Origin: Diplonema papillatum
Lineage: Eukaryota > Euglenozoa > Diplonemea > Diplonemida > Diplonemidae
Length of the DNA stretch: 64,000 nt
NCBI GenBank assembly: GCA_030068145.1
Contig: JAPJBO010000281.1
Coordinates: forward strand, 62,001 to 126,000
Direction: 5' to 3'
Shown here: one piece after another, positions 1 to 10,884 of the stretch
How the letters are laid out: every line of letters starts with the position of its first letter
Position numbering within the stretch: position 1 is the first letter of the stretch
Made by a program: the position numbers and the translations under genes
The notes under the pieces: model-generated
Told to the model about the DNA's origin: nothing
Database searches by the model: none
What the model saw: only the letters and a program-made list of their open reading frames with translations

Positions 1-95
1 CGGGATCACCTCGAGCGCAAAACGAGATTGCGACAGGGTGAGCCCTTCTCGAGGAGAACAGCGCCGTTGTCCGGAACAGGACAGACAGGAATTGC

Positions 96-366
96 TCGGC
101 GGGCGAGCTCGTCTCGCGGGGGATCGCCGCCTTGTAACGCTGCGGGCCCTCCTCTTTCTCGCGACTGCGTGGCCTACGGCGGCTAAAGGGGGGGGTCGTC
201 GAATAATAACACCTGTGTACTAAAGAAAGTTCCGGGTAGCCGAACAGTAGCAGGATCAAATAGTGGTAGTGTTTTTAGGCAACCAGACGTGTGTCAAATA
301 ACTGTTCTTCGACCCCCCCCCTTTAACACCTTGATGGGAAACTTCAGCCATCCATTGAGCGAAGGC
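96..366 (-). pseudogene. 3' remnant of LINE ORF, split by a MITE
   Basis: Bases 96-183 and 326-366 match the 3' end of the LINE open frame at the right edge of the window (about 62231-62360), in the same orientation. The shared part encodes the basic C-terminal tail and the preceding FAQW segment. Small indels break the frame here, so this copy is dead. The match is interrupted at 184-325 by an inverted-repeat element listed separately. The first 95 bases of the window do not align to the other copy by eye. Confidence 0.8.
184..325. mobile_element. MITE-like element with TA target duplication
   Basis: A 138-bp element (186-323) has terminal inverted repeats: TAAA, a run of eight G and TCG on the left, and a run of nine C between CGA and TTTA on the right. 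It is flanked by TA on both sides. The uninterrupted LINE copy near 62320 shows the empty site (GGCTAT then CACC), which fits insertion at a TA dinucleotide, as in Tc1/mariner-type elements. It has no coding capacity. The C/G-run ends are unusual. The family assignment is inference; the insertion itself is visible. Confidence 0.75.
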
Positions 367-811
367 AAATAGGAAGCGTCGTGGGCATTCACTCTGTACT
401 TTAGCTGCTGAGACTTCCCCCGGCTTCGCGCTCTCACTGGGAGAAAAACGCAACGAGCTGGAGTGGAGAAGACGTGGAAAGACTAGAGTCGAACTGCTGG
501 TGAACAGGAGGTAATCACAGACCAAAAGAAAGGCAACTCTTGCTCGGAGTGGGGGGTGGGGAGGCGGGTGGGGGGGAGGGGGTATGATGCCCCGGAAAAA
601 AAAGAAGTCCCACACGGAACCCCGTCCGGAATGCTTCCTTTCCGATGCACGCGACTTCTTTTTTCTGTTGCTTTTGTCCCCCCAACACGTGATTGTTTCC
701 TTCCTCCCCGGTTTTCTCCACGCGGGCGAAGAGGAATCTTGTCTTTCTCTCGCTGTGCCTGCTCGTCGGCAAGCCGGTCGATCCCCTCCTGTTAGACCGT
801 GATGTACGGAG

Positions 812-1056
812 AAAATACTCGACGTAGCTGCTTTGACTCCGAATGGAAGGGAGGAAATACGCTTACACTGTGTGTTGTTTTCTCACTCAGGACTTTTGAC
901 CTGCTGTGTTTGCGTGATTTGTCGTGTAGGGGTAGACCCGCATGACCTCACGTCCGTTCAACACGTGGTTCGGTAGGTACAGCACTTGGGATCCCTTCGG
1001 TTCTTTGTCTGGCAGCATCGTCGAGCATTTCCTTCGAAGCTGGCGCATATGTAAAA
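812..1056 (+). mobile_element. SINE-like retroposon, copy 1
   Basis: This segment shares extended identity with 38824-39041 (plus) and with the reverse complement of 49118-49403. All three end in the same sequence (CAAGCTGGCGCTTA or close to it) followed by A residues; the other two copies carry long poly(A) runs. That structure marks a poly(A)-tailed, non-autonomous retroposon. This copy has only a short A stretch (GTAAAAC). I see no open frame and no clear target duplication. Confidence 0.65.
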
Positions 1057-3991
1057 CACCACCTCATCCATACAGCACCAGGCAAACTCTATGCTCCGGA
1101 GGATAGGGACGGATCTGATTAGACCCGCGTATTAGTTCGAGGTTAGAATGCAAAGGATCCGCGGCGACAGTTTGCATTAGCCACTCGGGTGGCTACCCAC
1201 CGTGGTTGACAGCGCCAGGGGGGAGGCGCTTACCTCACAGCGTGGGCAACCACAGGGAGACGGAATATCGAGACTTGAAACTGCTGGAGCTACTCATCCC
1301 TGGAGGCCGATAAAAGAACAAGTACGGGTGATGGAAAGATGCAAACAACTTTAAAAATACTCGAGGGGCTGCCTTGTGCTTACTTCGAAGGAGGCTACAG
1401 GGGGAGAAACAATACAACTACAAAGTGGGTCTTTTTTGTTGAACGCTTACGCCCGCCACTAAACCCAGATTCACCGTGTTTCGTGTGGGCTACAGCATAT
1501 TTACCTCTTTGATCTTTTGCACCTGGTAGCTTCCTCAAGTATTTTCTACAAAGCAGGTGCTTATACAAAAACAAAAAGAGGGTCGAAAGTCCCTGCAACC
1601 GAAATGGGTAGTAAGAGTTGGAGACTCGTACCGCGCGATTGAGACGTCTGGACCTATTCGGATCGTCTCCGAGCTTCGAATGCGAGACTGCGGGCAGGCC
1701 GCGTTTCGTTTGGCTCGGATCGGAATGAGTTGAGGAAGTAACTACGGTATTTTCAGTGAAGGGCAAGGGTCTGCATCTTCAGACGATGTCTTTGCTCCCA
1801 TCGGCCTCACGTGGAAAAAAAGCTCGCAGGCTTGTATCAGACACGGCGATCTTCGATTACCCGTCGGTTTCCGTCAACGTTGTCTGTGCTCGACAACAGG
1901 GATTTCTGGCCAGAATCGAACAAAGGAAGAGAGGGCCGCCAAACCGTGGGTCTAAAGCTGAGACCGTTCCAAAGAAAAAGAAGGAAAATGAACGGGTTTT
2001 TTTCCGGTGTGGATGCGTCAACCGCAAGATGAAACGTGTTTCAAAATGCAAGACTTAGCAGTGAGTGAACCAATTGACTAACACGCTGAATCGTTGTTTG
2101 GCCGGTGCAGTGAACACAGCTCTGTGTGTGCTCCGGAAGAAGACCCGTAAATCGGGAATACAGCGGCGAAATCATGCACGGTGGAATGCAGCCTCTGACG
2201 CTGGAGCTGAAGTGACCCGGTCTTCGGGTGCAGCGCCCCGCTATTCGGGATACTGACAAGACCTCCACCCGCCCGAATCGGAAGCAAGAAGCTGGGGGGA
2301 TGAATGGTTGAATCATCATTTTAAGGCAATATCAAAAGACGAATCGCTCTCTCCGGCCGCGCCCTGCCAATCCTACCCTTCTTTCTCTCTCCACGTCGTG
2401 TTGTGATTATCTGAGGGGTTCGGCTTGAACAACCGGGATGATAACACAGGAGAGGCTCGAGGTTGACCGCCAGAGATCGAGGGAGAGACTAGCACTGAGA
2501 TTCCGTCGCGAGGTGACGCCTCGCCCGCTATAATACCCTTCACGGGTTTGCGGGGTAGAAAAGGGCAGAGGATCCGGGGGGTTGCAAACGAGCAATGTGT
2601 ATGTACACGGTGGAGGGTGGAGCCAGCCTCTGAAGCTGAAGGAAAAGCTTTCGGGTGTACTTTCACGCCGCTGTTCGGGTATGTCTCTGGGACACCTTCC
2701 TCAAGTCCGGCTCCTACAGCTGGAGACTCGAGACTCCAGCCCTGCATTCGCCCCATGCTCCCCGGCACGTTCCGACTGACTTCTTTCGTGAACGACTTTC
2801 TCAAGAAAATCTCTTTTCACAAAACTGCGAAATAATCGGGACGGAGGCTCGATATATCTATGCTGAGGGCCAGCAAGCAAGCCGCCTCTCCACTACTTGA
2901 GGGCCTGCGCCTGCCTGCGCCCCGGCGACTAATAAGGCCAGTCGCCATTCCTCTTCTTTCGGGACTTCTTTCGGATAAGCTATTGGGCGGGCGCCCAGCC
3001 AGCGTCCTTCCCAGTGTCTGACAGATTCTGGGCAGACCGAAGGTTGGACCCGATGGACTAAGGTCACGATGAAATGACACCTGCTCCTGGGGCTGCTCCA
3101 TCATCCACAGTGGGGAAGACAGCAACTGCTTTCCTCGTGAGTTCTCGGATCCGAAGCTTTGCAGTTTGGCGGCGAACAGGCTTCGGACTGGGGAGTTTGG
3201 AGCAGCACACCTGTCCCTGGCGAGGGTGGGCATCGGAAACGTCTTCGAAGAAGCCTCTATCATGTGAGAGCAGTTCAACGACGATCCATCGGACAGCTCG
3301 CAGCAGCTAGAATAATTGCCTTCATTGGAGGAGTCGAATTCAAGTCGATCATCAAGAAGGGTGCTCAATAGATCTCAAGAGATTCGCCAGGTCAAGGAAT
3401 TGCCAAAAGGCTGCTACAGCACACGCGGCTAGGAATGTAGAGAATCAGTAGTGCGCAAGATGCGGCAATCAGCTTACGCAAGCTGGTCATGATTGGTTCC
3501 GAGAAGTTTCCATCTCCCTTTGGGTAGGGTATTCTGAGCGAAGCAGGGGCTCTCGTGGCTGTTGGGATGCGCAGAGAATCAAGACGAGCGGGAATACCCG
3601 GAGGTGCTGCCTGTGCCCATTTCGAGTGCAGCTCAATACCTTCCTTGTACGGCTGCGGCAGGTGCGCAAAGTATGCAATGGTACCTGGTGGGGCACGCGA
3701 AGAGAATCCAGCATTCTGGCGATAATCGCGGGAATGGAGCCATCCCAGCTGAGGTCCGTTAACTCTTCTCAGGACCAATCGTGTGAGTGAGCTCATCCGG
3801 CTGAGATCGGGCTCACTCTTTTTGAGTTGGCATTCCAGCGCCTATATCGTAAGGCCCGTCCCACCGTTCTGAGTTCTGAGCAGCAGCCATTCCGGCCGGA
3901 GACTATTCGGCTGATGGTTCGGTTTTCTCTTCCGAGTCTTTACCCAGTCGCCGCCAATCGTCTGGGTGAGTCCGCGGCTGAGGGGACCGTC
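1057..3991. other. No gene recognised; degenerate foldback repeats
   Basis: I see no supported gene here. Around 2178-2270 and 2608-2745 are degenerate relatives of the foldback element at 45632-45793: CACGGTGGA, then AGCCTCTGAAGCTG, then TTCGGGTGT motifs. A long minus-strand open frame at 2817-3368 begins at TTG and has no family resemblance. The 3' end of the ROCO gene closes this stretch on the right. Confidence 0.4.
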
Positions 3992-6900
3992 TCACTCCTC
4001 GTCGTCGTCATTCTGGTCATTCTGCAGCGGATTTATCTGCACGATCACGGGATCTTGCAGCATGCACGCTTTAATCTGCGAGTCGGTTTGGTCGTTGAAT
4101 TGCAGAAGGGGAAGCACTCAACGCAAGGACTCGTTCGCAAATGGACCACTGGCCTAGCTGCGGCTGACACGAAACTGATCTTTTTTGTTTGCGGAACCCA
4201 TCGGACAGGTGAAACTGCGCGAGCGTAGGACCTTGGAGTCTATGACTTGTGCTGGATGGTGAAAATGTCGGGACGATGAGGGAGAATCCTCGTTTCATGT
4301 GCCAACACTGCACTGCATGCATGGTTGATGGTTAGCATCAAGTCGTGCAAGATGTATGCTCAACACCGCACACATCCTTTATGCACCATGTTTCGGTCCT
4401 TTAAGCCCAGGACACACAGAAGCATGACACTCATCAGGTCGCCGAACGCATTTGCGGGCGCATGCCCATCAGCAGTTGAGACTCAGACTGCGTTCGACTC
4501 TCGATTCGACGATAATTGGCTTGCTGACCATTATCGATCGAGTCGATCTGGTTTGAATGAGAATGAGTGCAAAGATAACTTACTCGATCAATGCTCTGTT
4601 TGAAATTCAGGGTCCGAGAACGAGCATCGCATATCTTCTGGATTTGAATGCAAAACACAAGGTTTGATGAAACTGGACGGTTGTAAGGCAGAGGGAGAAA
4701 TGCACATACCAACTTATCGAGCAAGAGGGAGACCTTCATGTCGGGGGGCGGCGTTGCACGGTCCTCGTTGCAGACGGACATCATCTCGTCGAGGGTCGAT
4801 TTCTGGGTCGCCGTCGGCTCGAACCCGAGCGACTTGGCGAGGAATTCGACCTCGACGGGCTTCATAGCGCTGGTCAGCGAGCGGAAGGACTCGTCCTCCA
4901 GCGCCGGGTTGACCTTGTCCACGACGAATTTTTCGGACAGCGTGATGCCCGGGAACTTGGTCGCGAGGTCTTTGATGGCCTCCTCGACGTGCCGGCAGAG
5001 CTCCTTCGCCTTCATGATCCGCGGGTCCGAATCGCCCGGCGACACGGCCCACACGTCGATGCGGCGCGCCTCGAGGTCGCACGCGACGAACGCACGCAGG
5101 GGCCCGAGGCCTAAATCGTGGCCCTCGCCGCCGCCGCCGGCCAGCCAGAGGCCGTCCCGCCAGTTGTTCTGCACCTTGCGGTTTGGCGGGTCGCGATCGG
5201 GGCACGGCGCGTCGACCTGCAGCCGCATCATCAGGTGGTTCGTCCTGCAGTGCAGCATGTGCACGAACTCCTTCGGGAACGGGCAGAGGTTGAAGAGCTG
5301 GTGGACACCCCTGTTGCGTGGTGCAAAGCGAGTTGAGGGTGGCAATAGTTGAATCGCAGCTCGTGGCAAAGACACTGAAAACCTTTCCCGAGAGAGACGA
5401 GTTCGAGTGGGGACCATCTCTCCGAGGAGTATCCGGTGGCGCTACTGCCGTACTACTACTATAGTACACGGTAGGAACTAGAGCAAAGCGCATGGCAGGA
5501 TGAGCACACCACCCGAGCCTACAACAGGTGGGTCTTCTGAGACTGAATTTTTCTAAGAGAACTTCTTAAGAGTGCTTACTACTGATTTGACGTGCCTAGT
5601 CATTACTTTCGTACACGGTAGGAACTGGAGCAAAGCGCATGGCAGGATGAGCACACCACCCGAGCCTACACAGGAGAAATCGGGTGGGTTGAGGTGGGTC
5701 TTCTGAGACTGAATTTTACTGTCAGACTTTCTCCTTCCTTCCCTTTCCGATGAAGAATGAACTCGATGACCAAGCCGAGACCGAGTGCAATGAGGCCAGA
5801 AGCTAGCTGCCAATTCCGGCGGGTAAGTCGTTACGTCGTGGGCGCGAAAGAAGGTCTCGCTTCTTCTCACGAACGTCTGCACTATTAGCTACGTTCAAAA
5901 AGGATGGCGAACAACAACATGAACCTGGAGGAGCCGCCGCAGAGAGTCGTTGCGGCACGCTCACACCGGGCGGCGAAGCTCTTCTCGGAAAGGGTGCCGC
6001 TGGGGTAATATCAGCCTCCGAACGGTGGTGAGAAGAGACATGAAGTGCCGCTTGATGGACCGTGATAGACCGAAGAATACAGCACCGGACAATTCGATGC
6101 AACTCTAGGGACTAGAGATGGACCTGATAGACCGTGGTGGACCGTGATTCACTGCGATAAACAGCGGCAGGCACTTCGATGCAGTTTCAAGAGATAGGGA
6201 CGGACCGGCTCAGTGCTACTGCAGCGAGTGTCAGAGGCGTTAAAGGCATACTTGTTGCGCATCAGCCGACTGATGTGAACGGGCATGTCGGGAGGCATCG
6301 CTCGTGGGAAGATGCTCGGGATGTAGTACTGGTAGTTTGGCGACCGACTCGAAATTGAGCGGTTGCTGAGATGCGGGCCTTCTTCGGGAATGTACGTGTT
6401 CTGTGCGAGGGTGTGGGTTGGCGGCGACTCGTCAGCCGGAAAAGCTGTTCTGGGAGAAAACGCAGGTGAACGACGCGAGTGCCGGTTGGTGGTAGTGCCG
6501 CTAAAACCGCAGGCATTTCTGCCCTTTCACCTTGAGATCACATCCTGCACAAAGCACGTGAACAGCAGGAGGTCCTTGAGAAGGATGCACACCTTGTAGC
6601 ACAAGTCGAGATTGGCAAGCATTGTGAAACAAATGTCGATGTTTTGGTCCGTCACCTGCCGCTTCAAAAGCTGCAACACCCGCGCGAAGAGAACTTTGGC
6701 GAGGATGGTACTGAAGTGGGTGTGCGTGTTTTAAGAGGGAAGAGAAGAAGAAGAGAAAAAGGCCGCTCCTGGCCGAGGAACGTGACGGTCAACCTCAGCT
6801 TGCAAAGCTTGAGTCGGAGGCAGCACAGTGCCACAACCCCGTCCGCTCTGCCCTGCGGCTGACCGTCTCGACGAGCTTGTGTTCAGCTCGAGCGCCAAGC

Positions 6901-9114
6901 CCCAAGGTGCGCCAAGCCTTAATGCTTTAGTTTGGGAAATTGGTAGTTCCTTGACCCGTAGGCCCGTGGCTCTGCAGTACCGCCGAACACGTGAAGCTTG
7001 GCTCCCGTGTAGCAGGCTTTCCCTGGTACCTATGTTTTAAGAGGGAAAGAATCAAAAGGTGTGAGCCTCCCCCCTCGGTGGACCAGGGTAGATCTGGGGC
7101 GGCTCCCTGGGAGGGAGGGACAGGGGTTGGAGTTGTCACGCCTCAGCGGTCCGCATGTGTTCCATGGCCATCGCTGCCGCGCTGTCCTTTTCCCGGGAGA
7201 AACGAGATGAATCCGCGACAATCCCCTGTGCTTGAGCCGGTCCATCCCCTCTTGATAGACCGTGATAGACCGAAGAATACAGCACCGGACAATTCGATGC
7301 AGCTCTAGGGACTAGAGATGAACCTGATAGACCGTGGTGGACCGTGATTCACTGCGATAAACAGCGGCAGGCACTTCGATGCAGTTTCAAGAGATGGGGA
7401 CGGACAGGCTCAGTGCTACTGCAGCGAGTGTCAGAGGCGTTAGACATAAGCTGGCACTGGTCTGGGCTAGCATCCGCGGACATCTGTGTACACTCGTGTG
7501 CTGGCTATCATACCTGAGGACGCCTTCGAGGATGAGTTTGGTGGGTTCTACAAGGTCGCAGACGTTGAGGTCGATCAGCTCGACTTCCATCGTCAGTCGC
7601 TCGTGAACGGGTGCTATGCAGGCGTGCGCGTAGGTGAAGACAACAGAGACCATTTGCGATAGCCACACGGGATGCAGGAAGACGCAGTCGGTACGCCCGA
7701 GCTTCGTGGCTTGCTTGTCGAAGAGGTACAACACCCCCCAATCGTGCAGCATGGTGGTCACCTTGTGCAGCAGCTCTTTCGGGATGCCGAGCTGCTTGGT
7801 CAACGAGTTGTACGCCTTCATCGGCAGGACAACGGTGTTCATCTCCGCCTTCAGCTTCTCCAACGTCGCGATGAGATGCACCACGTACCGGGGCACGGCG
7901 CCCTGCGGGTACAACGAGTCAGTCGTCGCGTATTTACTGCACAAGTCGCCCAAGTACTGGAACAGCTCCTTCATCTTCGTGGGCCCGCCTTGGTTCTCAG
8001 GCGTCACGGTCCTGCTCTTGCAGGAGACGCAGAAGGACCCGCCGACGAAGATGTTCCGGATGCCTTGAGCGGGCTGGAAGGTGTCTATGTACTCGGAGAT
8101 GGCGCGGCAGACCTTGTTGAGGATCAGGACCACCGTTTTCCGCGAAGGGTCCCGCAGCTCGTCCTTGTGTGTGCCGATGACCACCATCGGGGCCCCCGGG
8201 CACTTGGCTTGCACGACGTCCGCCCACTGCCGGAGGCGGTTTTCCTCGTCGGAGGAGATGCCGTAGTCGTCGAACGTCTGCTCGACGTTCGACATGTTCC
8301 ACACGAAGACGAAGAGCGTCCGGTTGGAGAGGAAGAGGGAGTGGGAGTGGTACACTTCTTGCCCGGCGAAGTCGTGAACTTCGATGTCTATTATGCTGTC
8401 CCTTTGATCCGACACCTTCACGCGGTGCCGCTGGATGTCGATCCCCGTCGTCGTCCCGACCTCTGGTAGGTTTTTGAAGAAGAGGGGGTTCGAAGCGAAG
8501 CACTTCCGCAGCGACGTCTTGCCGGCCTCGCCGGCCCCGACGAAGATCATCTTGTACCTCCAGATCGCAACGAGGTCCGGCCGCTTCCCGGGGGGCGAGT
8601 TGAAGGTGCGGATGTCCTCACCGACGGTGAGGTACTTCTGCAGGATGTGGGGCGGGGGGTCGAGGACGGGCTCGATCTTGTTCACGTCGAACGGCGAGGC
8701 GCCGACCTTGCCGCTCATGAGGGACACAGGGCTGAGGTTCCCGCTGAGCTTGAGCCGGGTTTCGGTGATGTTCAGGTCGCCGGCGTAATCGGACAGGGAG
8801 GGCGCGACACCCGTAGCTTGCGGGGCTTGCGTCATGGCGCGTTTCGAGCGCCAGCTGCCGGTCGGACTCGATGCGGACAGAGAGGGCCGGTCGGTGTTGT
8901 CGGACTTGTTGTGGACGTCGTTGGGGTCCTCGCTTTTGTCGCTGGCGAACATCGGGCTGGTGACCGACGAGTCGCCGTTCGGGTCCCTGTGCATGACCTC
9001 CTTCATCTTCACCCCTTCGAGCTTCGGAGACGTCGGCAGCGCGGTGATCCCCGGCATCCCCAGCACCGGAGCCGCCTGCGGCGAGCCGTCACCCGGCGGG
9101 CCGCCGCCTGACAT
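3992..9114 (-). CDS. ROCO-family (Roc-COR) GTPase, six exons
   Basis: This is a multidomain GTPase read on the minus strand. Exons: 9114-7514, 6710-6531, 6365-6252, 5310-4710, 4637-4584 and 4075-3992. All junctions are GT-AG and in phase, giving about 877 residues. An alternative second intron (exons ending at 6593 and resuming at 6328) also keeps frame, giving about 844. Residues 1-180 are Ser/Pro-rich and look disordered. The Roc domain has a P-loop GAGEAGKTS (193-201), switch I threonines (221-223), DFAGQE (248-253) and THKD (315-318). The later exons give COR landmarks: EGVL, NLDLCYK, YYIPSIFP, then LFNLCPFPKEF and a WRDGLWL segment. I see neither leucine-rich repeats nor a kinase domain; the protein ends in an acidic NDQNDDDEE. 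In this family GTP binding in Roc drives COR-mediated dimer changes; substrates here are unknown. ATG 9114 is the first methionine of the open frame. The introns hold several dispersed repeats. Confidence 0.88.
4300..4425. repeat. Two dispersed repeats in the last ROCO intron
   Basis: Bases 4300-4347 are a degenerate copy of the hairpin module seen at 52637, 53186 and 61085 (CATGCATGGTTGATGG then TTAGCATCAAGTC). Bases 4354-4425 match the start of the repeat at 47784 and 57268 (CTCAACACCGCAC, then GTTTCGGTCCTTTAAGCC). They explain the bulk of this intron and show how readily repeats settle inside this gene. Confidence 0.6.
5395..5716. repeat. LINE-tail fragment and a local duplication in ROCO intron 3
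   Basis: Bases 5395-5435 resemble the LINE 3' flank at 62068-62110 (GGGACCATCTCTCCG then GGAGT and TCCGG). Following it, 5463-5552 and 5610-5716 are direct copies of one segment (GTACACGGTAGGAACT, GCAAAGCGCATGGCAGGATG, then GGTGGGTCTTCTGAGACTG). The second copy carries an extra short insertion. No coding potential. Confidence 0.6.
6046..6242 (-). mobile_element. Intronic inverted-repeat element, copy A
   Basis: Bases 6052-6242 match 7252-7442 at an exact offset of 1200 with five substitutions that I could count. This copy lacks most of the left terminal repeat. The right end (GGGACGGACCGGCTC) is kept. In gene orientation the element starts only 9 bp after the splice donor of ROCO exon 3 (donor GT at 6251-6250). 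It lies wholly within the intron. Confidence 0.75.
6757..7040. repeat. Two dispersed repeats in ROCO intron 1
   Basis: Bases 6757-6905 closely match 60010-60162 (GGCCGCTCCTGG, GTTTGAGTCGGAGGCAGCAC, CCCTGCGGCTGACCGTCTCG). Bases 6907-7040 match 27330-27478 in the intron of the Gln/Pro-rich gene (GCTTTAGTTTGGGAAAT, CTTGACCCGTAGG, CAGTACCGCCGAACACGTG). The two repeats abut each other here but are separate elsewhere, so they are distinct families. Confidence 0.7.
7234..7442 (-). mobile_element. Intronic inverted-repeat element, copy B
   Basis: This is the complete copy. It starts with GAGCCGGTCCATCCCCTC and ends with the near complement GATGGGGACGGACAGGCTC at about 7411. A further 31 bp beyond that end is shared with copy A. 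It sits in ROCO intron 1. The same terminal sequence begins the decamer array at 35862 and ends the one at 38800, so these belong to one family. Confidence 0.75.
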
Positions 9115-9539
9115 CGCCTCGACCTTCCCCCCTCTTCCGAACTCGCACCACGATTAGAGCCCCCGGGCGTCGATTCCCGAAAATGAAAAACTTTCTTTTA
9201 GACGCGTTGCTGCCCCTGGGGTGAAAGGGTACGTGGATTCAAGTGGTGCTGTCTTCTCTACACATATTCCACAACAGGGGGGCTGCCCAGAATTTCTACA
9301 CGCAGGCACACAAACACACGTAAACACACGGAGAGGATTTGGCCGATGCGCGCCCCTCAGGGCGGAGGGAAGCACGTGCACAGTGAAGAAACGATCTATT
9401 TTGAGTGACGACGACTACGTACCGTGTTACTCAAGGTGAGACAAGAGGCGCCGGAACACTCAAAGTCAAAGGACGACACAAACAGGCTAGCCCAATTAGA
9501 CAAGAGACGAATCCGAACAAGAAGCATGGGGAAAGCGCA

Positions 9540-9690
9540 GCACCGTCCTTTCTCTTGCTCCTGGCGCTGGAGAATCGGGCTGGCCACTGACGAGCCACCG
9601 TTCGGGTGGATGTGCACGCCTTCATCTTCACCCTAGGAAACGTCGGCGTCGCGGTGATCTGGGTACCATCACCCGCCGGGCCGGGTTGTA
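9540..9690 (-). pseudogene. Decayed copy of the ROCO first exon
   Basis: This segment resembles the first exon of the ROCO gene at about 8933-9105. Shared blocks include TCGGGCTGG, CGACGAG, CCGTTCGGGT, CTTCATCTTCACCC, CGTCGGC, GCGGTGATC and CACCCGCCGGGCCG. Several deletions have removed intervening bases and the frame is not kept. It lies about 430 bp upstream of the ROCO start codon in the same orientation, so it looks like a local duplication that has decayed. Confidence 0.7.
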
Positions 9691-10884
9691 ACCTCAACTA
9701 TTTCTGTAGACCCGAGTAATACTTGGTGCCAAGCTCGTCTCTGGCTGACAGTCTTCTGAGGCGCGACTGTGCGATGGCCGCTCGTGGTTAAATTAGTACC
9801 TCTCGGACATGTGCGCGTCGAGGTGGCTGGGTCCCAGTACCTGAACGGCAAAGAACGGACGGACGCAGGCAGATTTGCCCCACTACGTACGGTGAAAGAG
9901 GTGAGCATCGAGAAGCAGGAAAGTGAGACAAGACAAAAGAAAACGAGGGGAGGGGGGGTGGGGGCAAAAAGGAAAAAGGAAAAAAGAAAACGGGCGCTTC
10001 GTTTTGCTTGTGCGTGCCGGTTGATCGACTTCCTTCTTCGCTGTTGATCCCCTGCTTTCCGATCTGCTTTTTCCCCCTTTTTCTTTCTCGGGTTCGGAAC
10101 TCTGATCAACCACTAAAGGCACGCTGTCTACGTCTTTTTCAGCCCGCCACTGTACAGTGTAGGACAACCTGCAAGATTGCTGAGTCCAAAGAAAAAGGAT
10201 GAACGAGGACTATGCCGGACAAAGCTGCGCCGGCTGAGAAGGAACTGCGCGAGAAACTAACTCTCTTCGTGCACAGTTCGGCAACGTGTCATCCGCAGGC
10301 AAGCAGCAGGCCGACTGCACTTCGCAGCGTGAGACGTGACACGCGTCGAGACCGGTCTACTTCAGGACGGACTCCTGGCAAGAGCAGCGATACCTCCCCT
10401 TCTTGCGAGCGCAGTGTGTTGTCCTTTTTAAGATGGATTGTGTCTGCGCTCTCTCTCCCTTAGGGTTGCCGCCCGAGGGAACCGGCTGTGAGCCGAAACT
10501 CGACGCCGGTCTCTCCGGACTGCACCAGGAGATAACTTCGCGGCGGATCACAAAGCACCCGCCCTGCGCGAGGCACGCGTCCAAGACCCGTGCACGGCTA
10601 CCGTAGCACCCTTCATGTTTGCACCTTCCTCGGACGCTACGGTCGGGAAGGGGCTTCAATGTAGTTGGGAAAAACACGTTCCCCTTCCCCGCGTTCTGCG
10701 TGTGGGATTACCACCGGGCAAACTGCCGCAGCCGCAGATACGTCCTTCGCCCTTGGCTCACTTTCGGGAGGTGTCGCTGCTCACCCACCAGTGTGTTCCT
10801 GGTTGTTGCCCTATTCTTGCGAGCGCAGTGTGCCCAGCCTGCCACACGGGAGTCAAGCCTCACGTGGTAGGCATGGTAGGCAGT

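Noticed and set aside
2817..3368. 183-codon minus-strand open frame
   Set aside because: It begins at TTG and shows no domain. Codon usage is not like the proven genes, and it could be chance.
4714..5493. Alternative minus-strand frame overlapping ROCO exon 4
   Set aside because: Arg/Pro-rich shadow; the other frame carries the COR continuation and joins in phase to its neighbours.
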